This document shows positions 1 through 4,851 of a stretch of 5,797 nt of DNA, one piece after another; the stretch's first letter is position 1; each line of letters starts with the position of its first letter. The notes beneath the pieces were generated by a model. It had not been told where the DNA came from and made no database searches. It saw only the letters and a program-made list of their open reading frames with translations. Origin of the DNA: Candidatus Bathyarchaeota archaeon (GTDB taxonomy: Archaea > Thermoproteota > Bathyarchaeia > TCS64). Position numbers and translations under genes: made by a program. The DNA lies in contig QMXQ01000105.1 in NCBI GenBank assembly GCA_003662205.1, positions 1-5,797 on the forward strand, written 5' to 3'.

Positions 1-665
1 CCGAGGCCCACGTTTGCCACCTCCTGGGATTTGGGGAAGACCCAGGCGTACGCGCCGGGCGCGACCTTTGACCCGAGGTGGAACTCGTTCACCTCCGGTT
101 CGTCTAGGCTCAGGTCCCCTAGCTTGAACTGGGCGCATGTGACGATGTCGGGGTACCACCTGCCCAGCCCCGCCGACTTGCGGACGGTGGAGGCGTACCC
201 GTCGGCGCCGACGACGACCTTCGCCTCGATCCTGACCGTCTCGCCGCCGCGATGGGCCACGACGCCGGAGACAACGCCGCCCTCCTTGACCACCCCCGTC
301 GCCCTCGTCCCTGTCATCAGCTCGGCCCCGGCTTCGACGGCCCTCTCCGAGAGGGCGCGGTCGAAGACGTCCCTGTTTATGGTGTACCCGACCCAGTCCG
401 AGCTGGTGAGCTCCAGGTACCTCTTGTTCGGCGCGTAGACGCGTACCTTGACGATCTCCTGGCTCACTATCTCGGGGGTGGGCTTCAGCCCGGCGTCCAC
501 GAAGCCGTTGAGGCTGAGACCCTCCGCGCAGTACACGGGGCGCCCCACCTCGGGGTGCTCCTCAATGAGGATGACGTGCACGCCGTGCTCCGCTGCGGCC
601 CGGGCGGCCATGCTCCCGGCGGGGCCGGCGCCGACGACGGCTACGTCGCATCTGAGAAGAGGCAT
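1..665 (-). CDS. Geranylgeranyl reductase family FAD-dependent oxidoreductase (partial, C-terminal half off the left edge)
   Basis: Reading leftward from ATG at 665 the frame stays open to the window edge, giving 221 residues of a protein that is normally about 390-450 long. The N-terminus has a Rossmann FAD-binding motif, GAGPAG at residues 12-17, after a hydrophobic strand. An acidic end of the second strand (LIEEH, 33-37) follows, then GRPVYCAEG at 41-49 with the Cys-x-Glu pattern seen in archaeal geranylgeranyl reductases, and the second FAD motif GADG at 153-156. The visible C-terminal part has WVFPK and ANVGLG, typical of this family. Such enzymes saturate the isoprenoid chains of archaeal membrane lipids or of related prenyl compounds; which substrate applies here cannot be read from the half gene. 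No Shine-Dalgarno precedes the start, but a TATA box sits about 36 bp upstream, so the mRNA should have a very short leader. Confidence 0.93.
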   Translation of the reverse strand, partial: MPLLRCDVAVVGAGPAGSMAARAAAEHGVHVILIEEHPEVGRPVYCAEGLSLNGFVDAGLKPTPEIVSQEIVKVRVYAPNKRYLELTSSDWVGYTINRDVFDRALSERAVEAGAELMTGTRATGVVKEGGVVSGVVAHRGGETVRIEAKVVVGADGYASTVRKSAGLGRWYPDIVTCAQFKLGDLSLDEPEVNEFHLGSKVAPGAYAWVFPKSQEVANVGL

Positions 666-695
666 TCTACTTCAACTTAAGTCGCCCGTGGGGGA

Positions 696-706
696 GGTAT
701 ATTACC
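696..706 (-). promoter_or_regulatory. TATA box for the geranylgeranyl reductase family gene
   Basis: On the minus strand this reads GGTAATATACC, an AT-rich box in GC-rich surroundings, centred about 36 bp before the ATG at 665. With the usual archaeal spacing of about 26-28 bp, transcription would start about 8-10 nt before the ATG, which fits the lack of a ribosome binding site. The box directly abuts the stop codon of the upstream histone gene (707-709), so the flavoprotein gene probably has its own promoter rather than depending on read-through. Confidence 0.55.
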
Positions 707-925
707 CTATCGGCTGAGGACCTTCTGCGCGGCGATCTCTATGTCCCGCGCCTTGACGGTCTTCCGCCCGGCGTGCCTGGCGAAGTCGATGGCCTCCTTC
801 GCCACCTTCAGGCCGACCTCCTCAAGGGCCTTGCCGAGGGCGATGGCGCTCTCCTCGCTCACCCTGGCCGCCCCCGCCCGTTTAATCAGCTTGTGCATGG
901 GCGCAACTTTTATCTCGCCTGTCAT
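707..925 (-). CDS. Archaeal histone (HMfA/HMfB type, single histone fold)
   Basis: This is a 72-residue DNA-packaging protein, the usual size for an archaeal histone, which dimerises and wraps DNA. The start MTGEIKVAPMHKLIKRAG matches the family N-terminus (APxxRLIKxAG pattern). RVSEE at 21-25 lies in the first loop, which contacts DNA. The long central helix spans roughly 26-54, and HAGRKTVKARDIE at 51-63 is the hallmark second DNA-contact loop plus start of the last helix. There is no long tail. The ATG at 925 is chosen because it gives the family-typical N-terminus and lies 36 nt from a TATA box. The frame continues upstream to 1090 but that part runs through the promoter, so it is not coding. 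A weak Shine-Dalgarno (AGGGTG) lies about 6 nt before the ATG. The gene is followed after 41 bp by the reductase gene on the same strand. Confidence 0.95.
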   Translation of the reverse strand: MTGEIKVAPMHKLIKRAGAARVSEESAIALGKALEEVGLKVAKEAIDFARHAGRKTVKARDIEIAAQKVLSR

Positions 926-960
926 GGTACACCCTTCTATTTTCACTTCTCTTATCGGGA

Positions 961-971
961 AATATTTAATA
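961..971 (-). promoter_or_regulatory. TATA box for the histone gene
   Basis: The minus strand reads TATTAAATATT, close to the archaeal TATA consensus, centred about 41 bp upstream of the histone ATG at 925. This predicts a transcript start near 940 and a leader of about 15 nt, enough to hold the weak AGGGTG ribosome binding site. The same 12-base word (plus strand 961-972) recurs at 1089-1100. Confidence 0.7.
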
Positions 972-1030
972 CTTCCGGCTATTTCAGCCAGGTGGCTAAA
1001 GTTCAGCCCTCTTTCGCCCGTATGAATCAG

Positions 1031-1045
1031 CCGGTCGGAGACCGG
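1031..1045. repeat. Perfect inverted repeat (hairpin) in the divergent histone/eS17 region
   Basis: CCGGTC at 1031-1036 and GACCGG at 1040-1045 are exact reverse complements separated by three bases (GGA). It lies between the two copies of the TATA-like word and outside any supported gene. It could be a protein binding site or the stem of a short RNA; no T-run follows on either strand, so a terminator is unlikely. Confidence 0.4.
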
Positions 1046-1088
1046 AAGAGTGGGGACGCTGTATGCGGCGGGGCCTATCCTCAAAGGC

Positions 1089-1100
1089 AATATTTAATAC
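1089..1100 (+). promoter_or_regulatory. TATA box, probably for eS17
   Basis: AATATTTAATAC is the only strongly AT-rich box upstream of the eS17 start at 1162. Used on the plus strand it predicts a transcript start near 1120 and a leader of about 40 nt containing GGTG-type ribosome binding sites. The word is identical to the one at 961-972, and its minus-strand reading (TTAAATAT) is nearer to consensus than its plus-strand reading, so the true direction is not certain. Confidence 0.5.
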
Positions 1101-1161
1101 GGGGGTGCATCTCCATATCAGCACTGGCAGCGTGGACTGATGGTCAGGTGTGGTGTTGCCC

Positions 1162-1362
1162 GTGGGTAAGGTGCGGACGGAGCTGGTGAAGCGCATCTCC
1201 AACGATCTCGTGGACAAGTATCCAAGGAGCTTCAGCCCGGAGTTCGAGCGGAACAAGCAGTTCCTCAAGGAGATAGGGCTGGAGGTTTCGAAGAGGCTGA
1301 GGAACAAGATCGCAGGGTACATCACGAGGATCGTGAAGATCGAGCAGGCCTCAGCCCAATAG
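1162..1362 (+). CDS. rps17e: Small ribosomal subunit protein eS17 (S17e)
   Basis: This 66-residue protein matches eS17, a small-subunit ribosomal protein found in archaea and eukaryotes but not bacteria. The N-terminus MGKVRTELVKRISNDLV is diagnostic. It is followed by KYPRSFSPEFERNKQFL (19-35) and the highly conserved C-terminal block KRLRNKIAGYITRIVK (44-59). The length is typical of archaeal versions. GTG at 1162 is chosen because it gives the canonical MGKVR start and has TGGTG about 6 nt and AGGTG about 11 nt upstream. In-frame GTG codons at 1150 and 1153 and TTG at 1156 would only add a non-family stretch overlapping the ribosome binding site. It is divergent from the histone gene and may be co-transcribed with the small protein gene that starts 89 bp downstream. 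Confidence 0.96.
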   Translation: MGKVRTELVKRISNDLVDKYPRSFSPEFERNKQFLKEIGLEVSKRLRNKIAGYITRIVKIEQASAQ

Positions 1363-1451
1363 CCGCGGGTAAAGGACCGATGGGCTTCTCCGACGCTGAG
1401 ATATGGATTCTGAGGCCCATGTTCGGACGAAATCTGCCTGGCTGATGGGGT

Positions 1452-1823
1452 ATGTTCTCCGCTAACGATTACGGCATCGGCTGGGCCCTGAGGCACCTCA
1501 GGGAGGCCGAGATCGACCTGAGGGAGGCTGAGGCGTCGCGCCTCTGGGGGCCCCTCTGCGTCTCCGCCATGAGGCACGCCCAGTCGGCCCTCTATCACGC
1601 GCTGGGCGATCGAGAGCTTCTGGAGAGGATCGTGAGGGGGGCCTCGGAGGCCGATGTGGACGGCGGGGACCCCCTCCTCAGGTACCTCATACGGGTCGAG
1701 AGGCTCATCGAGAGCTGCTCCTCCGACGGGGGCGGGGACAGGGGGAGCCGGCTCAGGGAGGCCCGCCTCGTCGTCGATTCGGCCTCCAGGGTGGGGCGCC
1801 TGCTCTCCGGCGGGTTTGACTGA
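1452..1823 (+). CDS. Small helical protein, possibly HEPN-like, function unknown
   Basis: This encodes 123 residues rich in Arg, Glu, Ala and Leu with an all-helical look and no membrane segment or signal peptide. Helix one (about 11-28, LREAEIDLREAEA) and helix two (about 34-51, ending in AQSALYHALGD) resemble the first two helices of HEPN proteins, in which paired helices carry A-x-x-DL and a later Gln/Ala-rich face. A Gly/Asp/Ser-rich linker (about 89-99) precedes a last helix. The catalytic RNase motif of HEPN toxins (Arg, 4-6 residues, His) is not present; R41 and H49 are spaced too far apart. The start at ATG 1452 is bounded by an in-frame TGA at 1443-1445 and has GATGGGG just upstream, though very close. 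It lies between eS17 and the SerK-like gene. The coding call is firmer than the family call; no partner nucleotidyltransferase is adjacent. Confidence 0.65.
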   Translation: MFSANDYGIGWALRHLREAEIDLREAEASRLWGPLCVSAMRHAQSALYHALGDRELLERIVRGASEADVDGGDPLLRYLIRVERLIESCSSDGGGDRGSRLREARLVVDSASRVGRLLSGGFD

Positions 1824-1827
1824 GCCC

Positions 1828-1840
1828 ATTAAACATATAT
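1828..1840 (+). promoter_or_regulatory. TATA box for the SerK-like gene
   Basis: ATTAAACATATAT is an AT-rich stretch just after the preceding stop codon (1821-1823). Its centre is about 35 bp before the ATG at 1869, predicting a transcript start near 1860 and a leader of under 10 nt. No convincing Shine-Dalgarno is present (only AGAGG at 1861-1865), which fits a nearly leaderless mRNA. Confidence 0.6.
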
Positions 1841-1868
1841 CGAGTCCGCTTTACTTCTGTAGAGGCAT

Positions 1869-2741
1869 ATGAGTCGCGCCTTTCCCATCGCCTACTCCAT
1901 AAGCCGCGGAGAAGGTCTCAGGCTGGATATCGCCCTCGTGGAGACCGGCAGGCTTCTCCTCCACGAGGAGACCATTCCCGATATACTCGAAGCCCTCACC
2001 CGCCGGATCGAGGAGGATGGCGTCCTCAGGGCGCCCGTCATCGTCGACAGGAAGACGCTGGTGGTCCTTGATGGCATGCACCGGGTCAAGGCCTTGCGCC
2101 TCCTGGGGTGCCGGTTCGCCTGCACCTGCCTCGTCGATTACATGAACCCCGAGATCAAGGTCGACCGCTGGTGCAGGACGGTCAGGCCCCTGGATGCGCG
2201 GAAGGCAGCCGAAGTGGCTGAGGACCTGGGACTGAGGCTAGACCCGCGCCCACCTCGCGGGGCCTCCAGGTCCTCCGGCGCCGCGTCGGCGATCCGGTTC
2301 AAGGATTCGAGCTTTGATCTGGTGGCGCCTCGACCCGGCCTCCTGCCCGCCTTATCCGCCCTGAGGGAGCTGGAGCTGAGGCTTAGGGCCATGGGGTCCA
2401 CGGTGGACTATGAGACTGAGCGGAGCGCGGAGGAGAAGCTCGCGGAGGGAGAGGTGGACGCCGTCATCTGCCCCCCCGTGATCGGGAAGGAGGAGGTCAT
2501 CGACGTCGCGAGGAGGGGACAGGTCTTCATCTTCAAGGCCACGAGGCACGTCATACCGGCGCGCCCCCTGGGGGTGGATGTCCCCCTCTCCCTGCTTCGA
2601 GACCCCGCTCTGAGCGTCGAGGAGGCGAACCGGAGGCTGTCGGCCCACCTCCACCGGAAGAGGCTCAGGCGCGCGCCGCCCGGCGCCTCCTGGGGGGACC
2701 GTCGCTACGACGAGGACCTCTACGTCTTCGAGGACCCTTGA
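1869..2741 (+). CDS. ParB/Srx-fold protein, probable free L-serine kinase (SerK-like)
   Basis: This 290-residue protein resembles SerK of Thermococcus kodakarensis, an ADP-dependent kinase that makes O-phospho-L-serine from free serine, feeding cysteine synthesis. Supporting blocks are LLLHEET (29-35), where SerK has a PHE motif with its catalytic Glu; VVLDGMHRVKALRLLG (65-80), the ParB-type signature, with D68, H71 and R72 kept where SerK has DGHHR; LVDY (88-91) and VDRW (98-101); AEGEVDAVI (192-200); and ARRGQVFIFKATRHVIPARP (214-233), matching the end of SerK. Differences are a Pro/Arg/Ser/Ala-rich insert at about 126-142 and a tail from about 246, first basic (LHRKRLRR, 261-268) then acidic. 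The match is from remembered family motifs; a ParB-like regulator remains possible. A TATA box lies just upstream. The 3' end overlaps the opposing phosphoribosyltransferase gene. Confidence 0.82.
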   Translation: MSRAFPIAYSISRGEGLRLDIALVETGRLLLHEETIPDILEALTRRIEEDGVLRAPVIVDRKTLVVLDGMHRVKALRLLGCRFACTCLVDYMNPEIKVDRWCRTVRPLDARKAAEVAEDLGLRLDPRPPRGASRSSGAASAIRFKDSSFDLVAPRPGLLPALSALRELELRLRAMGSTVDYETERSAEEKLAEGEVDAVICPPVIGKEEVIDVARRGQVFIFKATRHVIPARPLGVDVPLSLLRDPALSVEEANRRLSAHLHRKRLRRAPPGASWGDRRYDEDLYVFEDP

Positions 2742-3313
2742 AGGAGCCTGGAGACCAGCTCGGGGCTGAACCCTTTCTCGATGAGCCTGCGCCTCACCTC
2801 AGAGGGGCTGAGCCCCTCATCCCTCAGCATCCCCGCCATCGAGATCAGGGTCTCCCTCGGCTCCCAGGGGTAGACGACCCAGGCGTCGACCTCCTCGGCA
2901 TAGTAGTCGGGCCTGAATCTGCTCCAAGGCTTGACGTGGAGGGTTGCGACCCTCACCTCCGAGGCTCCCCGTCCGAGCACGTGATCCCTGGCCGCCCTAA
3001 GCGAATCCCCCGAGTCCGAGACGTCGTCCACGACGAGGACCCTCAGACCGGAGACGTCCGCGTTGAGGGGGAAGACGACCTCGGGGGCGCCCCGCCTCCT
3101 GTTGACATCGGTGTAGTATTCGATCTGGAGGCTGGCGAGCCGCCGGACCGAAAGCTGATCGCAGAGGATGCGAGCGGGGTCGAAGCCGCCGCGACTGACG
3201 GCGACGACCACATCAGGCCTGAAGCCGCTGCCCCGCACCCTCTCGGCCACCTCCTCAGCGAGCCGCTGGACATCCCTCCAGCTGAGGTGTAGAAACTTCA
3301 CTTCGCCCTCCAT
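2720..3313 (-). CDS. Purine phosphoribosyltransferase family protein (type I PRTase, COG2236/Gpt-like)
   Basis: This 197-residue cytoplasmic enzyme would transfer a phosphoribosyl group from PRPP, probably to a purine base in salvage. The PRPP-binding signature VLVVDDVSDSGDSL is at 92-105 with the two adjacent Asp residues. The pyrophosphate loop region VVAVSRGGFDPARIL is at 36-50, and WVVYPWEPRET at 145-155 matches the hood end typical of archaeal Gpt-like members. After this usual end there is an extra helical segment (about 156-197) with two similar helical units, GLSPSEVRRRL and GFSPELVSRLL. The ATG at 3313 is supported by GGAG 7 nt upstream and by the family-like beginning. The gene is convergent with the SerK-like gene, overlapping it by 22 bp, and divergent from the nadM cluster. 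Base specificity (hypoxanthine, guanine or xanthine) cannot be read from the sequence. Confidence 0.88.
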   Translation of the reverse strand: MEGEVKFLHLSWRDVQRLAEEVAERVRGSGFRPDVVVAVSRGGFDPARILCDQLSVRRLASLQIEYYTDVNRRRGAPEVVFPLNADVSGLRVLVVDDVSDSGDSLRAARDHVLGRGASEVRVATLHVKPWSRFRPDYYAEEVDAWVVYPWEPRETLISMAGMLRDEGLSPSEVRRRLIEKGFSPELVSRLLQGSSKT

Positions 3314-3353
3314 CGCGACGCTCCGGATGTTTGGTATTGGTTAACCCGCCTTG

Positions 3354-3365
3354 ACTTTAAATAAC
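3354..3365. promoter_or_regulatory. Shared TATA box in the divergent PRTase / nadM region
   Basis: On the plus strand 3356-3363 reads TTTAAATA, the best archaeal TATA match in the window; the minus strand reads TTATTTAAAG. On the minus strand it sits about 46 bp before the phosphoribosyltransferase ATG, predicting a leader of about 20 nt that would contain its GGAG. On the plus strand it points to a transcript start at about 3385-3388. It may serve both directions, since no other good box is visible for either gene. Confidence 0.65.
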
Positions 3366-3373
3366 TAGTTGAG

Positions 3374-3405
3374 GTAGAGCGGTGCAGATGCCCTTCACGC
3401 TCTAC
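3374..3405. repeat. Inverted repeat at the predicted plus-strand transcription start (possible operator)
   Basis: GTAGAGCG at 3374-3381 and CGCTCTAC at 3398-3405 are exact 8-base reverse complements separated by 16 bases. The repeat starts about 11 bp after the TATA box and spans the predicted transcript start, a position suited to a repressor site. As RNA it could form a stem-loop, but only if transcription began upstream of it. GTAGAGC resembles a tRNA D-arm by chance; no anticodon or T-arm follows. Confidence 0.45.
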
Positions 3406-3549
3406 TCGGCCCCGCCTTTCTCGTCAGCCTCATCCTGCCTCCTTGAGCCGGCCCACCGCGCTGTGAACATCGCCAACTTTCCGCTCGGCGTCTTTTCCCC
3501 TGGCGTTGGCTTTTATCTGCTCGGGCCCGTCTCCATTAGAAGGAGATAA
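3388..3549 (+). CDS. Possible leaderless small ORF (53 residues) ahead of nadM
   Basis: ATG at 3388 opens a 53-codon frame ending in TAA at 3547-3549. It begins MPFTLYSAPPF and ends GPVSIRRR. The ATG lies about 28 bp from the centre of the TTTAAATA box, exactly where transcription should begin, as in leaderless archaeal genes, and it has no ribosome binding site. The next gene, nadM, starts 57 nt after its stop with a strong Shine-Dalgarno, as expected for a second gene in such a transcript. Against it: the product has no Lys or Asp, is rich in Ser, Pro and aromatic residues, and about three quarters of codons end in G or C, which seems lower than in the neighbours. I recognise no family. It may be a leader peptide, a small protein, or chance. 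Confidence 0.3.
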   Translation: MPFTLYSAPPFSSASSCLLEPAHRAVNIANFPLGVFSPGVGFYLLGPVSIRRR

Positions 3550-3590
3550 CGTTAAAGCGGAGTTCATCCATCCCTTTGAACAAGCTAAGG

Positions 3591-3600
3591 GGAGGCGGTG
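3591..3600 (+). promoter_or_regulatory. Ribosome binding site that decides the nadM start
   Basis: GGAGGCGGTG is strongly complementary to the archaeal 16S 3' end and ends 5 nt before GTG at 3606. It favours that start over the upstream in-frame TTG at 3576. Confidence 0.75.
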
Positions 3601-3605
3601 AAAAG

Positions 3606-4145
3606 GTGTTCAAGCGCGCCCTCTTCGTCGGGAGGTTCCAGCCGTTCCATTACGGCCACCTCCACGCCGTGAGGACGATCCTGGAGGAGGCTGAGGAGCT
3701 GGTCATCGTCGTGGGCAGCGCCCAGATGAGCCACGAGCCCGACAACCCCTTCACGGCGGGGGAGCGCATCGAGATGATCCAGCGGGCCCTGGACGCCGCT
3801 GGCGTCGACCGCCGGCGCTACATGCTCATACCCATCCCCGACGCCCCCGCCCACAGGGTCTGGGTCTCCCAGGTCGAGTCCCAGACGCCCAAGTTCGACA
3901 TCGTCTACACCAACCAGCCGCTGACGAGGAGGCTCCTCATGGAGGCGGGATACGAGGTGCGCGGCATAAGGCTGCACAAGCGGGGCCAGTACGAGGCGAC
4001 GGAGATCAGGCGACGCATCCTCGCCGGCGAGGACTGGCGGGTCCTCGTCCCCGAGGAGGTCTACCGATTCCTCAAGGAGATCGACGGGGAGGGGCGCATC
4101 AGGGACCTGGCGAAGACTGACACCGTTAACAACCGGAGGCGCTGA
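3606..4145 (+). CDS. nadM: Nicotinamide-nucleotide adenylyltransferase (archaeal NadM type)
   Basis: This 179-residue enzyme joins NMN and ATP to give NAD and pyrophosphate, the last step of NAD synthesis or salvage. ALFVGRFQPFHYGH at 5-18 contains the nucleotidyltransferase HxGH motif (H15, H18). NPFTAGERIEMI at 47-58 and RVWVSQVE at 84-91 are typical of the archaeal family. YEATEIRRRIL at 129-139 holds the second ATP-contact motif, the counterpart of ISSTxxR. The length is near the usual 165-180 residues, with a slightly basic tail after about 160. GTG at 3606 is chosen because GGAGGCGGTG (3591-3600) lies just upstream and it gives a family-like start; an in-frame TTG at 3576 would place that ribosome binding site inside the gene. 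It heads the run with the B3/B4 gene (34 bp downstream) and rtcA. Confidence 0.95.
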   Translation: MFKRALFVGRFQPFHYGHLHAVRTILEEAEELVIVVGSAQMSHEPDNPFTAGERIEMIQRALDAAGVDRRRYMLIPIPDAPAHRVWVSQVESQTPKFDIVYTNQPLTRRLLMEAGYEVRGIRLHKRGQYEATEIRRRILAGEDWRVLVPEEVYRFLKEIDGEGRIRDLAKTDTVNNRRR

Positions 4146-4179
4146 GCCGCCTCCCCGGAGGATCTCAGGAGGAGCGCGG

Positions 4180-4839
4180 ATGTTTTTGAGGGTCAATCTA
4201 GGGCTGAGCGCGCGGTTCCCGGAGCTGGCGGCGCGTGTGATCCGCGTCAGGGGCGTGGAGGTCAGGCGGAGCCACCCCGAGCTGGAGCGCTTCAAGGCGG
4301 AGGTCGTCGAGCGGGTCAGGTCGCGGTGGACCCTGGATGAGCTGAGGGAGCACCCCCGGTTCAGGGCGTACCGCGACTTCTTCTGGAGGATCGGCGTCGA
4401 CCCGACGAAGACGAGGCCCGCCTCCGAGGCCCTCATCAGGCGGGTGCTGCGCGGCCGACCCCTCCCCCGGATCAACACGCTGGTGGACGCGTACAACCTC
4501 GCGTCCATCGAGACCGCCGTCGCCCTCGCCGCCTTCGACGAGGACGGGCTGGCGGGGGAGCCGCTGATGAGGGAGGCGGAGGCGGGCGAGGAGTTCCTCG
4601 GCATCGGCATGGAGAGGCCGGTCGTCCTCCGGGGCGGGGAGGCGGTCGTCGATGACGGGGAGAAGCTCATCGCCATCTACCCCTACAGGGACGCGGAGGC
4701 GTGCAAGATCACGGAGGGGACGGAGAACGTGCTGATGCTCGTCTGCGGCGTCCCCCAGATCGACGACGATGCCCTGGCCCGCGCCGGGCGCGTCGCCGTC
4801 GAGTACGTCACCCGGTTCTGCGGAGGAGCCGAAGCCTGA
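4180..4839 (+). CDS. Stand-alone B3/B4 domain protein (PheRS beta-like tRNA-binding/editing domain)
   Basis: This 219-residue protein consists almost wholly of a B3/B4 domain, the part of phenylalanyl-tRNA synthetase beta that in the synthetase hydrolyses mischarged Tyr-tRNA(Phe). Seen in order: YRDFFWRIGVDPTKTRPASE (64-83), the family block with its Pro-Ser/Ala-Glu-Ala-Leu helix; LPRINTLVDAYNLASIETA (95-113), the most conserved stretch; AFDEDGL (118-124); GEEFLGIG (136-143); and IYPYRDAEACKITEGTENVL (166-185). No synthetase catalytic or anticodon domain is present, so this is a free-standing member (COG3382-like). A role in clearing mischarged tRNA or binding amino acid/tRNA is inference from the fold. 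The ATG at 4180 has GGAGGAG (4168-4174) 5 nt upstream. It lies 34 bp after nadM and 12 bp before rtcA, so the three are likely one transcript. Confidence 0.92.
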   Translation: MFLRVNLGLSARFPELAARVIRVRGVEVRRSHPELERFKAEVVERVRSRWTLDELREHPRFRAYRDFFWRIGVDPTKTRPASEALIRRVLRGRPLPRINTLVDAYNLASIETAVALAAFDEDGLAGEPLMREAEAGEEFLGIGMERPVVLRGGEAVVDDGEKLIAIYPYRDAEACKITEGTENVLMLVCGVPQIDDDALARAGRVAVEYVTRFCGGAEA

Positions 4840-4844
4840 GGAGG
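4840..4844 (+). promoter_or_regulatory. Ribosome binding site of rtcA
   Basis: GGAGG directly follows the TGA stop of the B3/B4 gene and lies 7 nt before the rtcA ATG. The packing suggests co-transcription and coupled translation. Confidence 0.8.
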
Positions 4845-4851
4845 ACCGCCC

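Larger units (their letters stand above)
926..1161. other. Divergent intergenic region between histone and eS17
   Basis: These 236 bp separate two divergent housekeeping genes. They hold two copies of the word AATATTTAATAC (961-972 and 1089-1100), a perfect 6-bp stem hairpin between them (1031-1045), and several short GGCT/AGCC pairings at about 976-1010. No supported ORF or tRNA is present on either strand. The region is long for two simple promoters, so a short RNA transcribed between the two boxes is possible but unproven. Confidence 0.5.

Noticed and set aside
31..680. Plus-strand frames opposite the geranylgeranyl reductase family gene
   Set aside because: They carry no family motif, while the minus strand shows both FAD motifs and the family ending.
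926..1090. N-terminal extension of the histone to an upstream start at 1090
   Set aside because: The extension would translate the histone TATA box, and known archaeal histones begin as the ATG at 925 predicts.
996..1829. Minus-strand open frame (about 277 codons) opposite eS17 and the small helical protein
   Set aside because: It runs through eS17 in antisense and across the divergent promoter region, with no recognisable motif.
2738..3292. Plus-strand frame (about 184 codons) opposite the phosphoribosyltransferase
   Set aside because: It is Pro/Asp/Gly-rich without motifs; the minus strand has the PRPP-binding signature.
3370..3440. tRNA-like sequence, because GGTAGAGC resembles a D-arm
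   Set aside because: No anticodon arm, T-arm (GGTTCRA) or acceptor pairing can be built on either strand; the word belongs to a simple inverted repeat.
3585..4676. Long minus-strand open frame (about 363 codons) opposite nadM and the B3/B4 gene
   Set aside because: Its translation is Ser/Arg/Pro-rich with no family motif, while the opposite strand encodes two clear protein families. High GC makes such antisense frames common.
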